From an uncultured Lachnospiraceae bacterium (GTDB taxonomy: Bacteria; Bacillota; Clostridia; Lachnospirales; Lachnospiraceae): a stretch of 50,136 nt of DNA. Position 1 is the first letter of the stretch; each line of letters opens with the position of its first letter. The notes below the pieces were generated by a model. It was not told the DNA's origin. It made no database searches and saw nothing but the letters and a program-made list of their open reading frames with translations. The stretch covers positions 1-50,136 of the forward strand of contig CACWJQ010000023.1 in the NCBI GenBank assembly GCA_902761225.1, read 5' to 3'. The position numbers and the translations under genes are program-made. This document shows, one piece after another, positions 40,438 to 49,772 of the stretch.

Positions 40438-41802
40438 CTAAAATTTCAGGAATATCATCAGCATTACCAGGGCAAAACCTGCTACAAATGCAAGTGTACC
40501 CTTGTCATTATCCTTACCGGATGCGATATGGGGTATCTCCTCTATGGTGGTAAAGATCAGTGCTCCGCCTGCGATTGACATTATGTACGGAAGGGCATAC
40601 GGGAACAGTACAGCAACCACAACGGTGATGATCCCCAAGAGAGGTATCGGAACGCCGGATACTATTCCCATGAAAAATGCTTTGCCGGCTTTTGTTCCCT
40701 GATCTCTTATGGGAAGTGCCACACAGATCGCTTCCGGAATATTCTGAAGTGCTATTGCCACCGCCAGAACAATCGCAACCGATGAAGATATCCACTCGGT
40801 CTTCATGAAATGAGCGGCATAGATCGCACCGATGGCTATTCCTTCCGGAACATGATGGATCACCTCCGTAAGCATAACCTTCATATCCGTGCCAAGTCCG
40901 CTTTCAGGTCCCTCTGTGATACTGGAATAAACATGTGTATGCGGGACCAGCTTATCAAGAAGGATCTGTATGACAACACCCATGCAGAAGCATATGGTCA
41001 CGGGAATGATCCCGTTCGCCATCTGCAATCCTTCGATAGCAGGATTTAACATTCCCCATACAGCGATTGAGACCATGATACCGGAGCCTGATCCAACCAG
41101 TATCATACGAAAATTCTCTGAGATCCGTTCCTTACGGGCATATATGACAGCCGAGCCGAGAAGAGTTCCTATAAGCGGGATGAGCATCCCGAATACCGTT
41201 TCACTGTCTGACAGGGTCTGTGATCTGTCCAGATGAGATAAAAGCGAGCGGAGTCCTATGAAGATAAGTATCGTTCCGCCCATGATCTCGGACCCGGACT
41301 TATAGCGGTCTCCGAAAATGCTGCCTATCTTAACGCCTGCTGCCGATATGGCGAAAGTGGTGACTCCGATAACCAGCACGGCAAGGATCACATTGGGCAG
41401 ATTTCCCGCATCCAGCACCTTTACCGGGACAGCCACAAATGTTATGCCCACCGCAAGTGCATCGATACTCGTTGCAACCGCCATCATGAACATGGTCTTA
41501 ACATCAAAGCCCGGCGACATCTCCTCTTCCGGTGACAGGGCTTCCCTGATCATATTCCCGCCGATCAGTGACAGGAGTCCGAATGCGATCCATGGTGCTA
41601 TCATGCTGATATATTTTTCAAAATTAGATCCTATCAGATATCCGATAAACGGCATTATCGCCTGAAAGGATCCGAACCATAAACCACATGCAAGATATTC
41701 TTTTGTAGTTGCCTTTCCCGATGCCAGGCCCTTGCATATGGATACCGCAAAAGCATCCATGGCAAGTCCCACCGCAAGGAGGATCAGCTCGAACAATCCC
41801 AT
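40438..41802 (-). CDS. mntP: MntP manganese exporter fused to a GufA-type ZIP metal transporter
   Basis: A single uninterrupted 454-codon frame. Residues 1-190 are a complete MntP: LAVGLAMDAFAVSICKGL with D16 and a repeat ATSIDALAVGI with D114, the acidic residues needed for Mn2+ export in Escherichia coli MntP, and the usual end near RSLLSHL. Residues about 204-454 are a complete ZIP protein of the GufA subgroup. It has LIPLIGTLLGSA, EVIHHVPEGIAIGA (metal-site H316/H317, E320), ALQNIPEAICVALP (Q353, N354, E357) and EEIPHIASG. About 14 transmembrane helices in all. MntP exports Mn2+, whereas ZIP proteins usually move Zn2+, Fe2+ or Mn2+ inward. GAGGTAG precedes the ATG. It lies 54 bases after the PAS-GGDEF gene. 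Confidence 0.92.
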   Translation of the reverse strand: MGLFELILLAVGLAMDAFAVSICKGLASGKATTKEYLACGLWFGSFQAIMPFIGYLIGSNFEKYISMIAPWIAFGLLSLIGGNMIREALSPEEEMSPGFDVKTMFMMAVATSIDALAVGITFVAVPVKVLDAGNLPNVILAVLVIGVTTFAISAAGVKIGSIFGDRYKSGSEIMGGTILIFIGLRSLLSHLDRSQTLSDSETVFGMLIPLIGTLLGSAVIYARKERISENFRMILVGSGSGIMVSIAVWGMLNPAIEGLQMANGIIPVTICFCMGVVIQILLDKLVPHTHVYSSITEGPESGLGTDMKVMLTEVIHHVPEGIAIGAIYAAHFMKTEWISSSVAIVLAVAIALQNIPEAICVALPIRDQGTKAGKAFFMGIVSGVPIPLLGIITVVVAVLFPYALPYIMSIAGGALIFTTIEEIPHIASGKDNDKGTLAFVAGFALVMLMIFLKF

Positions 41803-41856
41803 CCGTCACTACCTCAGCTTATTTAAATACAGACCATTTCATTACATGCATGGATA

Positions 41857-43317
41857 CTATATCTCCACCACAGTAAATGTATTCCTTACCTTCTTGGATT
41901 CATAAAGAGCCTTATCGGCGCTTCCTATCATGTTATTAACAAGTTCCGTTCCATAGGCTCCTCCGAAGCTCATGGTTATGCGAAGCTCCGGACAGCTCTC
42001 AAGGCGGATCTCACTTAATGACGACTTAATGGATGAGAGTTTGTTCTCAAGCCCTTCTTTCGTAATATCGAAAAACACCATCATGAATTCGTCACCGCCG
42101 TAACGAAGGACAACATCATTTTTACGGACGGACTGTTCCAGCATCTTAGCGACTTTCTGGATCACCACATCGCCACCCTGATGTCCTGCAGTATCATTTA
42201 TCGTCTTAAACAGATCTATATCACCCATGACAACTGCCTTACAGGGCTCATACACAAGCTTCTCGTCCAGGAACTTCCTGTTGCGGATCCCGGCAAGAGA
42301 ATCGGTATAGACCTTCTCCTCGAATTCGGAGATCTTCTTCTGCTGGGCAAGATTATGCAGCTTGGCATCCGTGGTATCCTGGCAGCCATAGACAATGTGC
42401 GCAAGCTTTCCGTTCTCGTCACGGTCTCCCACCATGAAGATTCCGTTGAACCAGCGGTGTGCGCTTTCACTGTAGAACTCATGGCTCGATGATCCGTGCT
42501 CCTCAACAGCTGCGATTATCGCATCCTTATCCAGCCACTTATGCAGACCCTCGCGAAAGCTCTCGGCAACCGTGGCATCCACATTGTTTTTCAGGAATAT
42601 GAATGCATCGGGATCTTTTTCAGCCTTCTCAACATACTCGTTGGTACTGATCATACGATAGCTCATATCGTTTACGTCAATGAACATGGAGAAATTGAAT
42701 ACCTTGCCGATAGCTTCGATGATCCTCAGATATTCCTCCAGCTCCTGCTGTGCGGTAATATCAAGATAACAGCCCATGTATATCTCCAGCGAACCGTCAT
42801 CGGGACGCCTGATGAATCTTCCCGCACCGGTAACCCATATGATCTTTCCGTCCTTCCTCTGCATACGGTAGGTGGCATGGGTTATATCCGGTAGTTCACG
42901 GTGAATGCGGACCGAATCCCAGAACAGCTTAACGATGGCCTCTCGCTCCTCAGGAACGAGTGTCTTGACCCAGCTGTCAAACTCATTGGGAAGATCATCC
43001 AGTCCGTTATAACCAAGCATCTGCCTGGTCTCATCGTTGAATTCGAAGCTGAGCATATTCTCATCTCGGTCAAAGGTACAGAAATACATGCCCGCCCTCA
43101 AGCCCTTGGCGAACATATCCTCCCTGTACTTTGCGACCCTGTACTTGGTATTTGCTTCCTCAATCCTCCGGTTACACTCATTTATGATCCCGCGCTGTTC
43201 CTCGGGATAAGCAGACACATCAAAAAGAGGTGTCAGATCTTCAACTCTGATACCGGCCTCTGCGGCAAATTTACCTACACCGTTATCAATACTGTCCACT
43301 GCTGAATTTCTATCCAT
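41857..43317 (-). CDS. PAS-GGDEF diguanylate cyclase, soluble
   Basis: Start ATG 43317 (MDRNSAVDSIDNG) has AAAGGAG 6 bases upstream; upstream in-frame starts lack this. The 486-residue protein shows no transmembrane helix. A PAS/PAC domain lies at about residues 75-200 (TYRMQRKDGKIIWVTGAG, YMGCYLDIT), a second PAS-like domain at about 205-325, and a GGDEF domain begins at YTDSLAGIRNRKFLDE with LRYGGDEFMMVFF. The I-site RxxD (RKND) lies five residues before GGDEF, so feedback inhibition by c-di-GMP is expected. It is probably a cytoplasmic sensor of a small ligand or redox state. Its leader contains a terminator-like hairpin (43391-43419). Confidence 0.92.
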   Translation of the reverse strand: MDRNSAVDSIDNGVGKFAAEAGIRVEDLTPLFDVSAYPEEQRGIINECNRRIEEANTKYRVAKYREDMFAKGLRAGMYFCTFDRDENMLSFEFNDETRQMLGYNGLDDLPNEFDSWVKTLVPEEREAIVKLFWDSVRIHRELPDITHATYRMQRKDGKIIWVTGAGRFIRRPDDGSLEIYMGCYLDITAQQELEEYLRIIEAIGKVFNFSMFIDVNDMSYRMISTNEYVEKAEKDPDAFIFLKNNVDATVAESFREGLHKWLDKDAIIAAVEEHGSSSHEFYSESAHRWFNGIFMVGDRDENGKLAHIVYGCQDTTDAKLHNLAQQKKISEFEEKVYTDSLAGIRNRKFLDEKLVYEPCKAVVMGDIDLFKTINDTAGHQGGDVVIQKVAKMLEQSVRKNDVVLRYGGDEFMMVFFDITKEGLENKLSSIKSSLSEIRLESCPELRITMSFGGAYGTELVNNMIGSADKALYESKKVRNTFTVVEI

Positions 43318-43390
43318 CAGGGCTCCTTTCATTCCGATGATAAGATCCCGGAAATCTGAAAACATATATAGGATTTTACCACTTTCAGGC

Positions 43391-43419
43391 AAAAAAGGGC
43401 AGGAATCTTTCGATTTCCT
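43391..43419 (-). terminator. Terminator-like hairpin inside the leader of the PAS-GGDEF gene
   Basis: On the minus strand AGGAAATC-GAAA-GATTCCT (43419-43401) with one bulged A is followed by GCCC and six T (43396-43391). An outer GGCAG/CTGCC pairing (43432-43428 with 43402-43398) competes with the lower stem. It lies 74 bases before the gene's ATG and downstream of a possible -10 TATACT (43500-43495), so it could be an attenuator of an unidentified leader element. Confidence 0.5.
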
Positions 43420-43532
43420 ACGCTATCTGCCAGTTTTCCGCCTCCTGTCCGATCTTTTAACATTGTTGCTCCGGCGATATTTACCTATACTGTTAGTATA
43501 TTATTTTATATCCTAATTGTATCAGCGGTGTA

Positions 43533-43561
43533 TTCACATCAGACAATCAATACTATACAAT
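43533..43561 (+). promoter_or_regulatory. Promoter of the XRE-TPR regulator and ABC exporter
   Basis: TTCACA (43533-43538), a 17-base spacer and TACAAT (43556-43561), 43 bases before the ATG at 43605. The 287 bases between the divergent genes hold this promoter and the leader of the PAS-GGDEF gene. Confidence 0.6.
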
Positions 43562-43604
43562 CAGGACAGTAATACATATACCGACAGAATAGGAGCAGGG
43601 CATT

Positions 43605-44672
43605 ATGAAAAGCAATCTTTCTTCAAATATCAGATCTCTTCGCAAGGAGAAGGGACTCACTCAGGAACAGCTGGCCGAGGTGTTCGGGGTGACGGTTGGC
43701 GCTGTTCACAAATGGGAAGCAGGGCTCTCCACTCCCGAGCTTACTCTCATGATGGAGATCGCAGATTTCTTTGATGTATCTCTGGATACTCTTGTAGGCT
43801 TTGATGTCAGGGATAACAGGATCGAGGTGCTGGCAAAACGCCTTCGAAAACTGACTGACAAAATGGATACGCAAGTCCTTACTGAAGCAGAAAAAGCGCT
43901 TAAAAAGTATCCCAATAATTTTAAGATAGTCTGTGAATGTGCTAATGCTTACAGAGCCTTCGGTATCATTGACGGAACCGACAAAAAGCTGCTGGACAGA
44001 GCAATAGAACTGTATGAACAGGCCATAAGACTTGCTCCGCAGAACAGCGATCCCAACATCGATGCCACCCTCCTTTACGGACAGCTTGCAAGCATCTACC
44101 AGATAAACGGAGAATTCAGGAAAAGTCTCGAGCTCTATAAAGCCCATAACGCCGGATATATATACAATACACAGATAGGTCAGGTTCTTCTGGGCATGGG
44201 CAATTATGATGAGGCAGAGGTTTATCTGTCATATGCTTTCACCGGTCATATGGGGAACAGGATCAATCTGATCACAGCCAAGGCATTATGTTATGCAAAG
44301 ACCGGCAGATATAAGGATGCAAGAGACATAGTAATGATGGGACTTAATGAAAATGAGTATCTTCGAAAGAGTAATGCTCCCATGTATCTAGACAGGATCG
44401 ACTGTATCTATCTCACCGGTCTTTCCTATATTGAGCTTCAGACAGGACATAAAAGAAAGGCTGCAGATCATCTGAAGCAGGCAAGGGAGAAGGCTTTAAG
44501 ATTTGATTCATCTCCTGATTACAATACCGGAAACGAACGCTTCATTGACATCGATGATGCATGTATGGCCTATGATACCATCGGAAGAACATGTATTGAG
44601 GGGATCACGAACTCCATAAAACAACTCGGTACAGATGAACTCAGAGCTCTCTGGGAATCCATAAACAAATGA
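43605..44672 (+). CDS. XRE-type HTH regulator with TPR domain
   Basis: The 355-residue protein starts with a Cro/C1-type helix-turn-helix (SSNIRSLRKEKGLTQEQLAE, VTVGAVHKWEAG, residues 3-60). A long array of tetratricopeptide-like helices follows (about 85-340), such as RAIELYEQAIRLAP and the YDEAEVYLSYAF segment. This layout is like Rgg/PlcR-type or other TPR regulators that bind peptides or partner proteins, though no close family is claimed. The exporter gene begins 11 bases after its stop, so the regulator probably controls its own operon. AGGAGCAGG precedes the ATG. Confidence 0.88.
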   Translation: MKSNLSSNIRSLRKEKGLTQEQLAEVFGVTVGAVHKWEAGLSTPELTLMMEIADFFDVSLDTLVGFDVRDNRIEVLAKRLRKLTDKMDTQVLTEAEKALKKYPNNFKIVCECANAYRAFGIIDGTDKKLLDRAIELYEQAIRLAPQNSDPNIDATLLYGQLASIYQINGEFRKSLELYKAHNAGYIYNTQIGQVLLGMGNYDEAEVYLSYAFTGHMGNRINLITAKALCYAKTGRYKDARDIVMMGLNENEYLRKSNAPMYLDRIDCIYLTGLSYIELQTGHKRKAADHLKQAREKALRFDSSPDYNTGNERFIDIDDACMAYDTIGRTCIEGITNSIKQLGTDELRALWESINK

Positions 44673-44683
44673 GGTAAGAAAAA

Positions 44684-46399
44684 ATGAATAAGAATACAAT
44701 ACGTGCGGAATTGGTATCCCAATTCCACAGGAAGAATCATTGCGCTTTTTTTCTGGCTCTGACCGTTTCAATCCTCACAGGCACCACCGGCCTCATCATA
44801 TCCCGGATCATCAAGGAACTCATCGATATTATCTCGGGAGAAAGTGATCATACGCTTGAGCAGATGCTCTTCATCAGTATCGCAGCGGCTGCATTTACCA
44901 TTATCCTCTCAATACTGAATTATATCTCAGAACCGGCATTCATCAGAAAAGCCATGAGACAGTATAAGGAAAAGTCCTTCGGAATCCTGGCTTCCAAAAG
45001 CATATCTGCATTTCGCAGTGAGAACACATCGACATATCTTTCTGCACTTACAAATGATGCTTCCGCAATTGAGACAGGCTATGTATCAGCCATTCTCCCA
45101 ATAATAACCAAGATAGTTTCATTCACCGGATCCATAGTCTTAATGCTCATATACTCCCCTCTGCTCACTGTGTTTGCATTACTGATAATGACTGTCCCCG
45201 CAGCAGTATCTGCCATCATGGGAAAGAAAATGGCAGCGGCACAGAAGGATGTCTCAGACAGCAATTCAGAATTCGTATCCACGATAACCGACTGCCTTGG
45301 AGGATTTCGTGTGATCAAAAGCTTCAAGGCCGAAAAAGAGGTGGAGACTTTATTCGAAGAACAGGATACGCTTCTTGAAAATAACAAGTACTGCCTTCGC
45401 AGAATCGCCGGACTCACCGGCTCTCTGGGACTGGTTACCGGCGGCATGGCTCAAGTGGGAGTATTCCTGTTCGGAACCTATCTGGCACTGAACGGAAGAG
45501 GACTTACAGCAGGAACTGTGCTCATGTTCGTTAATCTCATGAACTTCACCATAGATCCTTTATCCCAGCTGCCAAAGCTTCTTGCCGGCAGGAAAGCCGC
45601 ATCGGGACTTATCGATAAGCTTGCGGAATCCCTCTGCAGGAACAACAGCAAAGGGGATGAAGTCCCCATAAGTTCCATAGGCAGCGGCATATCTTTCAAG
45701 GATGTCTCCTTCAGATATGAAGGGAGTGACAAAGATGTCCTTCACGATATCAACTGTGAATTTCTCCCGGGAAGATCCTATGCGATAGTAGGCGGAAGCG
45801 GAAGCGGCAAATCCACTTTTCTTAATCTGCTCATGTCTGCAGGTGACGAATATGGAGGAAGCATCAAGGTAGATGATAAAGAACTGCGATCCGTGTCCGC
45901 TGATTCCCTCTTTGATATCATGAGTGTCATACAGCAGAATGTCTTTATCTTCAACGCATCAATAAGGGATAATGTAACGATGTTCCGTGATTTTCCGAAA
46001 GATAAGGTGGAGCAGGTTCTGAAGAAAGCCCACCTCGAAGATCTGATCACCGAGCGGGGTGAGCTCTACATGTGCGGAGAAAACGGCAAGGGTCTTTCCG
46101 GAGGTGAGAAACAGCGCATCTCCATAGCCAGATGTCTCCTTAAGGATTCTTCAATACTCCTTGCAGATGAGGCTACATCATCTCTGGATAACAAGACTTC
46201 ACACGATATTGCAAGTGCGATCCTTGAACTCGGATCCATGACAAGAATAGTGGTAACACATTCACTTGAGGAATCACTCCTCCGCAGATATGACGAAATA
46301 CTTGTCATAAAGGATGGAACCATAGAGGAAAGAGGAGATTTCCGGACTCTTATGGATAATGACGGGTACTTTAAAGCTCTTTATACGGTGGCAGGCTGA
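44684..46399 (+). CDS. ABC exporter half-transporter downstream of an XRE-TPR regulator
   Basis: The 571-residue protein has a six-helix membrane domain (about residues 20-300) and an ATPase domain. Walker A is GGSGSGKST (about 369-377), the Q-loop is VIQQNVF, the signature is LSGGEKQRISIARC, Walker B is ILLADEATSSLD and the switch region is VTHSLEES. It is a complete half-transporter likely to work as a homodimer, since no partner gene follows. It resembles lipid, peptide or drug exporters; the substrate is unknown. GAGGTAAG lies before the ATG. It ends 23 bases from a convergent GGDEF gene. Confidence 0.9.
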   Translation: MNKNTIRAELVSQFHRKNHCAFFLALTVSILTGTTGLIISRIIKELIDIISGESDHTLEQMLFISIAAAAFTIILSILNYISEPAFIRKAMRQYKEKSFGILASKSISAFRSENTSTYLSALTNDASAIETGYVSAILPIITKIVSFTGSIVLMLIYSPLLTVFALLIMTVPAAVSAIMGKKMAAAQKDVSDSNSEFVSTITDCLGGFRVIKSFKAEKEVETLFEEQDTLLENNKYCLRRIAGLTGSLGLVTGGMAQVGVFLFGTYLALNGRGLTAGTVLMFVNLMNFTIDPLSQLPKLLAGRKAASGLIDKLAESLCRNNSKGDEVPISSIGSGISFKDVSFRYEGSDKDVLHDINCEFLPGRSYAIVGGSGSGKSTFLNLLMSAGDEYGGSIKVDDKELRSVSADSLFDIMSVIQQNVFIFNASIRDNVTMFRDFPKDKVEQVLKKAHLEDLITERGELYMCGENGKGLSGGEKQRISIARCLLKDSSILLADEATSSLDNKTSHDIASAILELGSMTRIVVTHSLEESLLRRYDEILVIKDGTIEERGDFRTLMDNDGYFKALYTVAG

Positions 46400-46422
46400 T
46401 GGAAAGTATCGAATTCCGTTTT

Positions 46423-48429
46423 TCAGGATTTCAGTTTTTTCTTATCTTCATACATTTCTTTATCGGCGCGTTCAAAAATATCCGATACATATCTGTCAAC
46501 ATCAGGGTTATATTCCGATAACCCCGAAGCTAAGATCACACCTGCACCAAGTCTCTTGTTCTCAAGGACCCGGCTGCGCAGTTTATCCATAAGATCATGC
46601 CTTGCGGAGTAATCATTCCCCTGAAGGAATACCACAAACTCATCACCGCCGACCCTGAAAACCGGACTGTGTACAAAAACATCGCACAAAAGGCGCGCTG
46701 AAGCCTTGATATACTCATCTCCTGTGGAATGTCCCTGTGTATCATTTATCTGCTTCAGATTATTGGCATCGCATACAACCAGTGCAAATGTCAGATAATC
46801 CATGCCGCTGTCGATGTTACCCTGTACAGCCTCCTCCATTTCCTTATATGCGGTCTTATTCTTAACGCCGGTAAGCTCATCACGTCTTGCCAGTTCCTTC
46901 TCATTCCTAAGTTCCTTAAGGTGCTGCTTCTCCTTCAGAACCTCATCATTAACATTTTCAACACCGATTATAAAGTGGGTTCCGTCACTTGTCTTACGGA
47001 CAGTCATTCTCGTGTATTGAGGCTTGTCTGACACTATGATACGGTATATCGTGCTGTAATCCTTGCGGCTCTCAAGGGCAGCGATCATGTTATCTTTATC
47101 CACAAATCCGGTTACAATGTCACGATCATCCTTATGAACAACCTGTGGAATATTGACCAGGCAATCACTAAAGAAGTCATCGCCTGATTGACTGATCTCC
47201 AGCTGTCCATAAATATTATTCACTTCATACCCAACATAGCCGGAATCAGCTATGTCCACATAGTAGATAGCATCATAGTTGGAAGCCAGGCTCTCTGCGA
47301 TCCTGCCGAAGGTGACTGTTTTTTTCTGAGTCTCTTTCTGGACTTTTTCGGCATTCAGTTCATCCTGTATGTCTTTTTCATAGAAGATCAGATACTGACC
47401 GCTGCTTTCACGCATCACGGTGAACAGGAAGTATCTCGGTTCTTCATTAACCATAACCCTGTATTTAAATGAGAAGGAACGTCTGCCCTCAATATTCTTC
47501 AGCATTGTTTCCTTATCATAAAAGCCCTTGGCGTATTCACGGTCGTCCGGATAGACACAGTCGTCAATGCTGTCAAGAGCCTCCTTAAAGAAGTCCTTCC
47601 CTAGCGCCTCGGCATTTAATGTCATATACTTCCGGCTTCTTGCAAACGTAAGGAATTCACCCGTTCCTATTTCTATATAGAATATGGCTTCATAATCCTC
47701 TGCCATTGCGGAAGCGATGTGATCATGTATTTCCTTCTCTTTCTTCTCACCAAACTGCACAAAAGAATGAACAAGGCATATGCCTATCATAAGTCCAACG
47801 GCATAGGAAGGGAGAAAAGCAAAACTGATCTGAAAAATAAGGGACACTCCGAGAACAATGCTTGTGGCTGCCACTGCTTTGTATCTGGTTTTCTGACTCC
47901 CGTTACTCTTGTGGGCAACATACAGCATATGTACTGAGATAATGGTATAGAATGCGATCTGCAGGATAAAAGAAATATTGCTTCCGGACTCTCCGATATA
48001 TTCATGCGCATCATTATATGAAAACATGAAATGGTAAAACCGGTTTAGCATCAGGCATATTATGCCTATCACGACCATGGCCCATACGCCGTAGAGCATC
48101 AGGTCAGTACGAAAACCTCTCTTGTCAAGATACGCGGCTATATAACGTGTCCATGTAAGCATGGTAAACAGCATGAACAGGAAATAGAAAACCGTAAATG
48201 AGTATATTAACGGAAAGAGCTCCGGAATGTCACGATGCTCATATAACAGCCCCCAGATCATATCTATCAGGACATAGCAGGCCGCAGCAAGGACAAAGCA
48301 ATTAAAGCGCACCGGAACACGCTTCTTCTCATCCTGCTTCTTTTCGCGGAATCCGTATTTTCTGATGGATTCCCAGTTTAATATTAAGTTTATTATCAGA
48401 ACCGAAGCCGGAGCCATCGAGTAGAGCAT
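46423..48429 (-). CDS. 7TM-PAS-GGDEF diguanylate cyclase (no I-site)
   Basis: The 668-residue protein has about seven transmembrane helices in residues 5-235. Two PAS-like repeats follow at about 240-370 and 380-510; they share the pattern AEDYEAIFYIEIGTG / ASNYDAIYYVDIADS, showing internal duplication. The C-terminal GGDEF domain begins at ARRDELTGVKNKTAYKEME and has FRVGGDEFVVFLQG. The RxxD I-site is absent (FVHS five residues before GGDEF), so product inhibition is unlikely. It probably couples an extracellular or membrane signal to c-di-GMP synthesis. The ribosome site GAGGAG is rather far (12 bases) from the ATG. Confidence 0.9.
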   Translation of the reverse strand: MLYSMAPASVLIINLILNWESIRKYGFREKKQDEKKRVPVRFNCFVLAAACYVLIDMIWGLLYEHRDIPELFPLIYSFTVFYFLFMLFTMLTWTRYIAAYLDKRGFRTDLMLYGVWAMVVIGIICLMLNRFYHFMFSYNDAHEYIGESGSNISFILQIAFYTIISVHMLYVAHKSNGSQKTRYKAVAATSIVLGVSLIFQISFAFLPSYAVGLMIGICLVHSFVQFGEKKEKEIHDHIASAMAEDYEAIFYIEIGTGEFLTFARSRKYMTLNAEALGKDFFKEALDSIDDCVYPDDREYAKGFYDKETMLKNIEGRRSFSFKYRVMVNEEPRYFLFTVMRESSGQYLIFYEKDIQDELNAEKVQKETQKKTVTFGRIAESLASNYDAIYYVDIADSGYVGYEVNNIYGQLEISQSGDDFFSDCLVNIPQVVHKDDRDIVTGFVDKDNMIAALESRKDYSTIYRIIVSDKPQYTRMTVRKTSDGTHFIIGVENVNDEVLKEKQHLKELRNEKELARRDELTGVKNKTAYKEMEEAVQGNIDSGMDYLTFALVVCDANNLKQINDTQGHSTGDEYIKASARLLCDVFVHSPVFRVGGDEFVVFLQGNDYSARHDLMDKLRSRVLENKRLGAGVILASGLSEYNPDVDRYVSDIFERADKEMYEDKKKLKS

Positions 48430-48511
48430 TTTAACCTATACTCCTCATCATGAACATTTTATATATCACTCAGCGGAAATTCCCCCTTACATTGTATATC
48501 CTTAACGCAAT

Positions 48512-48895
48512 CTATATTCTGCTCCAAAAATCCATTGCAGCTGCAATATTTATAAACAAAAAAAGCGCCTCAAGAACTAAAGCCAATACAAGAATACCGC
48601 CTGCAAATTTCCATATAATAATTGTTCCGTTCTCGGCATGCCATATACACCTGCCTTTTTCCAGCATTCTTTTTTGATCTATAAATGTAAATATGACCGC
48701 CAGGATCATAAGGATCAAATGAATGGCTGAATGTATCATCAGAAAAACAGCCTTTTTATAGTTATCATCAATGGACAGGATAAAATAACTCAACCCCATC
48801 CCTCCGAAAAACAGCAAGAGGCATATCGCACCTCCTAACATTGATCTGATCTGATCAACCAGATTTTTCCCTTTATTTATGTTTTTTCTGCTCAT
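48512..48895 (-). CDS. Small membrane protein of unknown function
   Basis: The 127-residue protein has a basic N-terminus (MSRKNINKGKNL) and about three hydrophobic segments (about residues 18-40, 47-70 and 90-118) separated by short charged loops. I recognise no family or motif. The base composition looks more AT-rich than in most of the window. No clear ribosome site precedes the ATG. A -10-like TATAAT lies about 70 bases upstream (48967-48962). It follows another small membrane protein gene on the same strand, 96 bases away. Confidence 0.6.
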   Translation of the reverse strand: MSRKNINKGKNLVDQIRSMLGGAICLLLFFGGMGLSYFILSIDDNYKKAVFLMIHSAIHLILMILAVIFTFIDQKRMLEKGRCIWHAENGTIIIWKFAGGILVLALVLEALFLFINIAAAMDFWSRI

Positions 48896-48991
48896 ATATC
48901 GTTTAATGTGAGGAGCCTGCAGTTCCTCATCGATGTTCTGAAATGACAGCCCTCAATTTACATTATAAACCAGTCTTAGCATTTTGATATC

Positions 48992-49684
48992 TCATTTTCT
49001 ATTTTCAGAAACAGCCAGGCAAAATGCAAGACACATAAAAGCCCATCCCCACGATTCTCCGCATGCGACCAGGAACGCGTATTTACTTCCGAGAGCTATC
49101 AGCACCCCTCCGATGATCTTGGATACTATGCTCATTGCCATCGGACTGCAGACGACTGTGATCAGTGGAAGGTCCAGTTTGCGTTTTATGACAAAGTAAG
49201 TAAACGCAACGGTTGCAGGGATATCACATAAATAACACCAGATCAGGAACGGAAGCATGGAAGCTGCCACAGGCAATAAGAAAATGTCGTTTGCGGAATA
49301 AATATCAAGACCCGCTCTTAATGCTGCCTGTATCAAGAGGAGCACCACACAGCATACTGCATGAAAAGATACAAACATAAGCGGTGCAGACTTCAAAGCG
49401 AATTTCATCGTCTTAAACATCTTAGAATCTTCAGGAACACCTTTTTGTATGAGTACATTTAACATTTCGGGTGCGAACAGCATGCAGCCAAATCCTGAAA
49501 GGATCCCGAATAACATTGACAAAATATAAAACCAGGTTGGTACATCCGCTATGGTCGTTCTTGTTATCCCATAGATCAATTCCTGACCACCCTGCGGTTC
49601 ATATCCTATCAGCCAGTCACCCACTCCGCATAACAGAAGCGAGATAAAACCAAAATAAAAAATCCTTTTACTCTTAGCTTTCAT
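48992..49684 (-). CDS. Polytopic membrane protein, DUF6796-like
   Basis: The 230-residue protein has about six hydrophobic segments. The N-terminus contains GDWLIGYEP, resembling proteins annotated as DUF6796; the family name is from memory and unverified. A Cys/His-containing helix (FHAVCCVVLLL) lies near residue 110. The function is unknown. GGAGG lies 8 bases before the ATG. The transcript starts at a clear promoter with an inverted repeat over the start point (49773-49822), so it is probably repressed by a nearby or distant regulator. Confidence 0.7.
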   Translation of the reverse strand: MKAKSKRIFYFGFISLLLCGVGDWLIGYEPQGGQELIYGITRTTIADVPTWFYILSMLFGILSGFGCMLFAPEMLNVLIQKGVPEDSKMFKTMKFALKSAPLMFVSFHAVCCVVLLLIQAALRAGLDIYSANDIFLLPVAASMLPFLIWCYLCDIPATVAFTYFVIKRKLDLPLITVVCSPMAMSIVSKIIGGVLIALGSKYAFLVACGESWGWAFMCLAFCLAVSENRK

Positions 49685-49772
49685 ACGCCTACCTCCATTT
49701 AATAGATTTCCATGCCAACACTGCAGAAATGATTGCTTCTATCTTTTCACCTTTGGCATCTATTCCTCCTAA

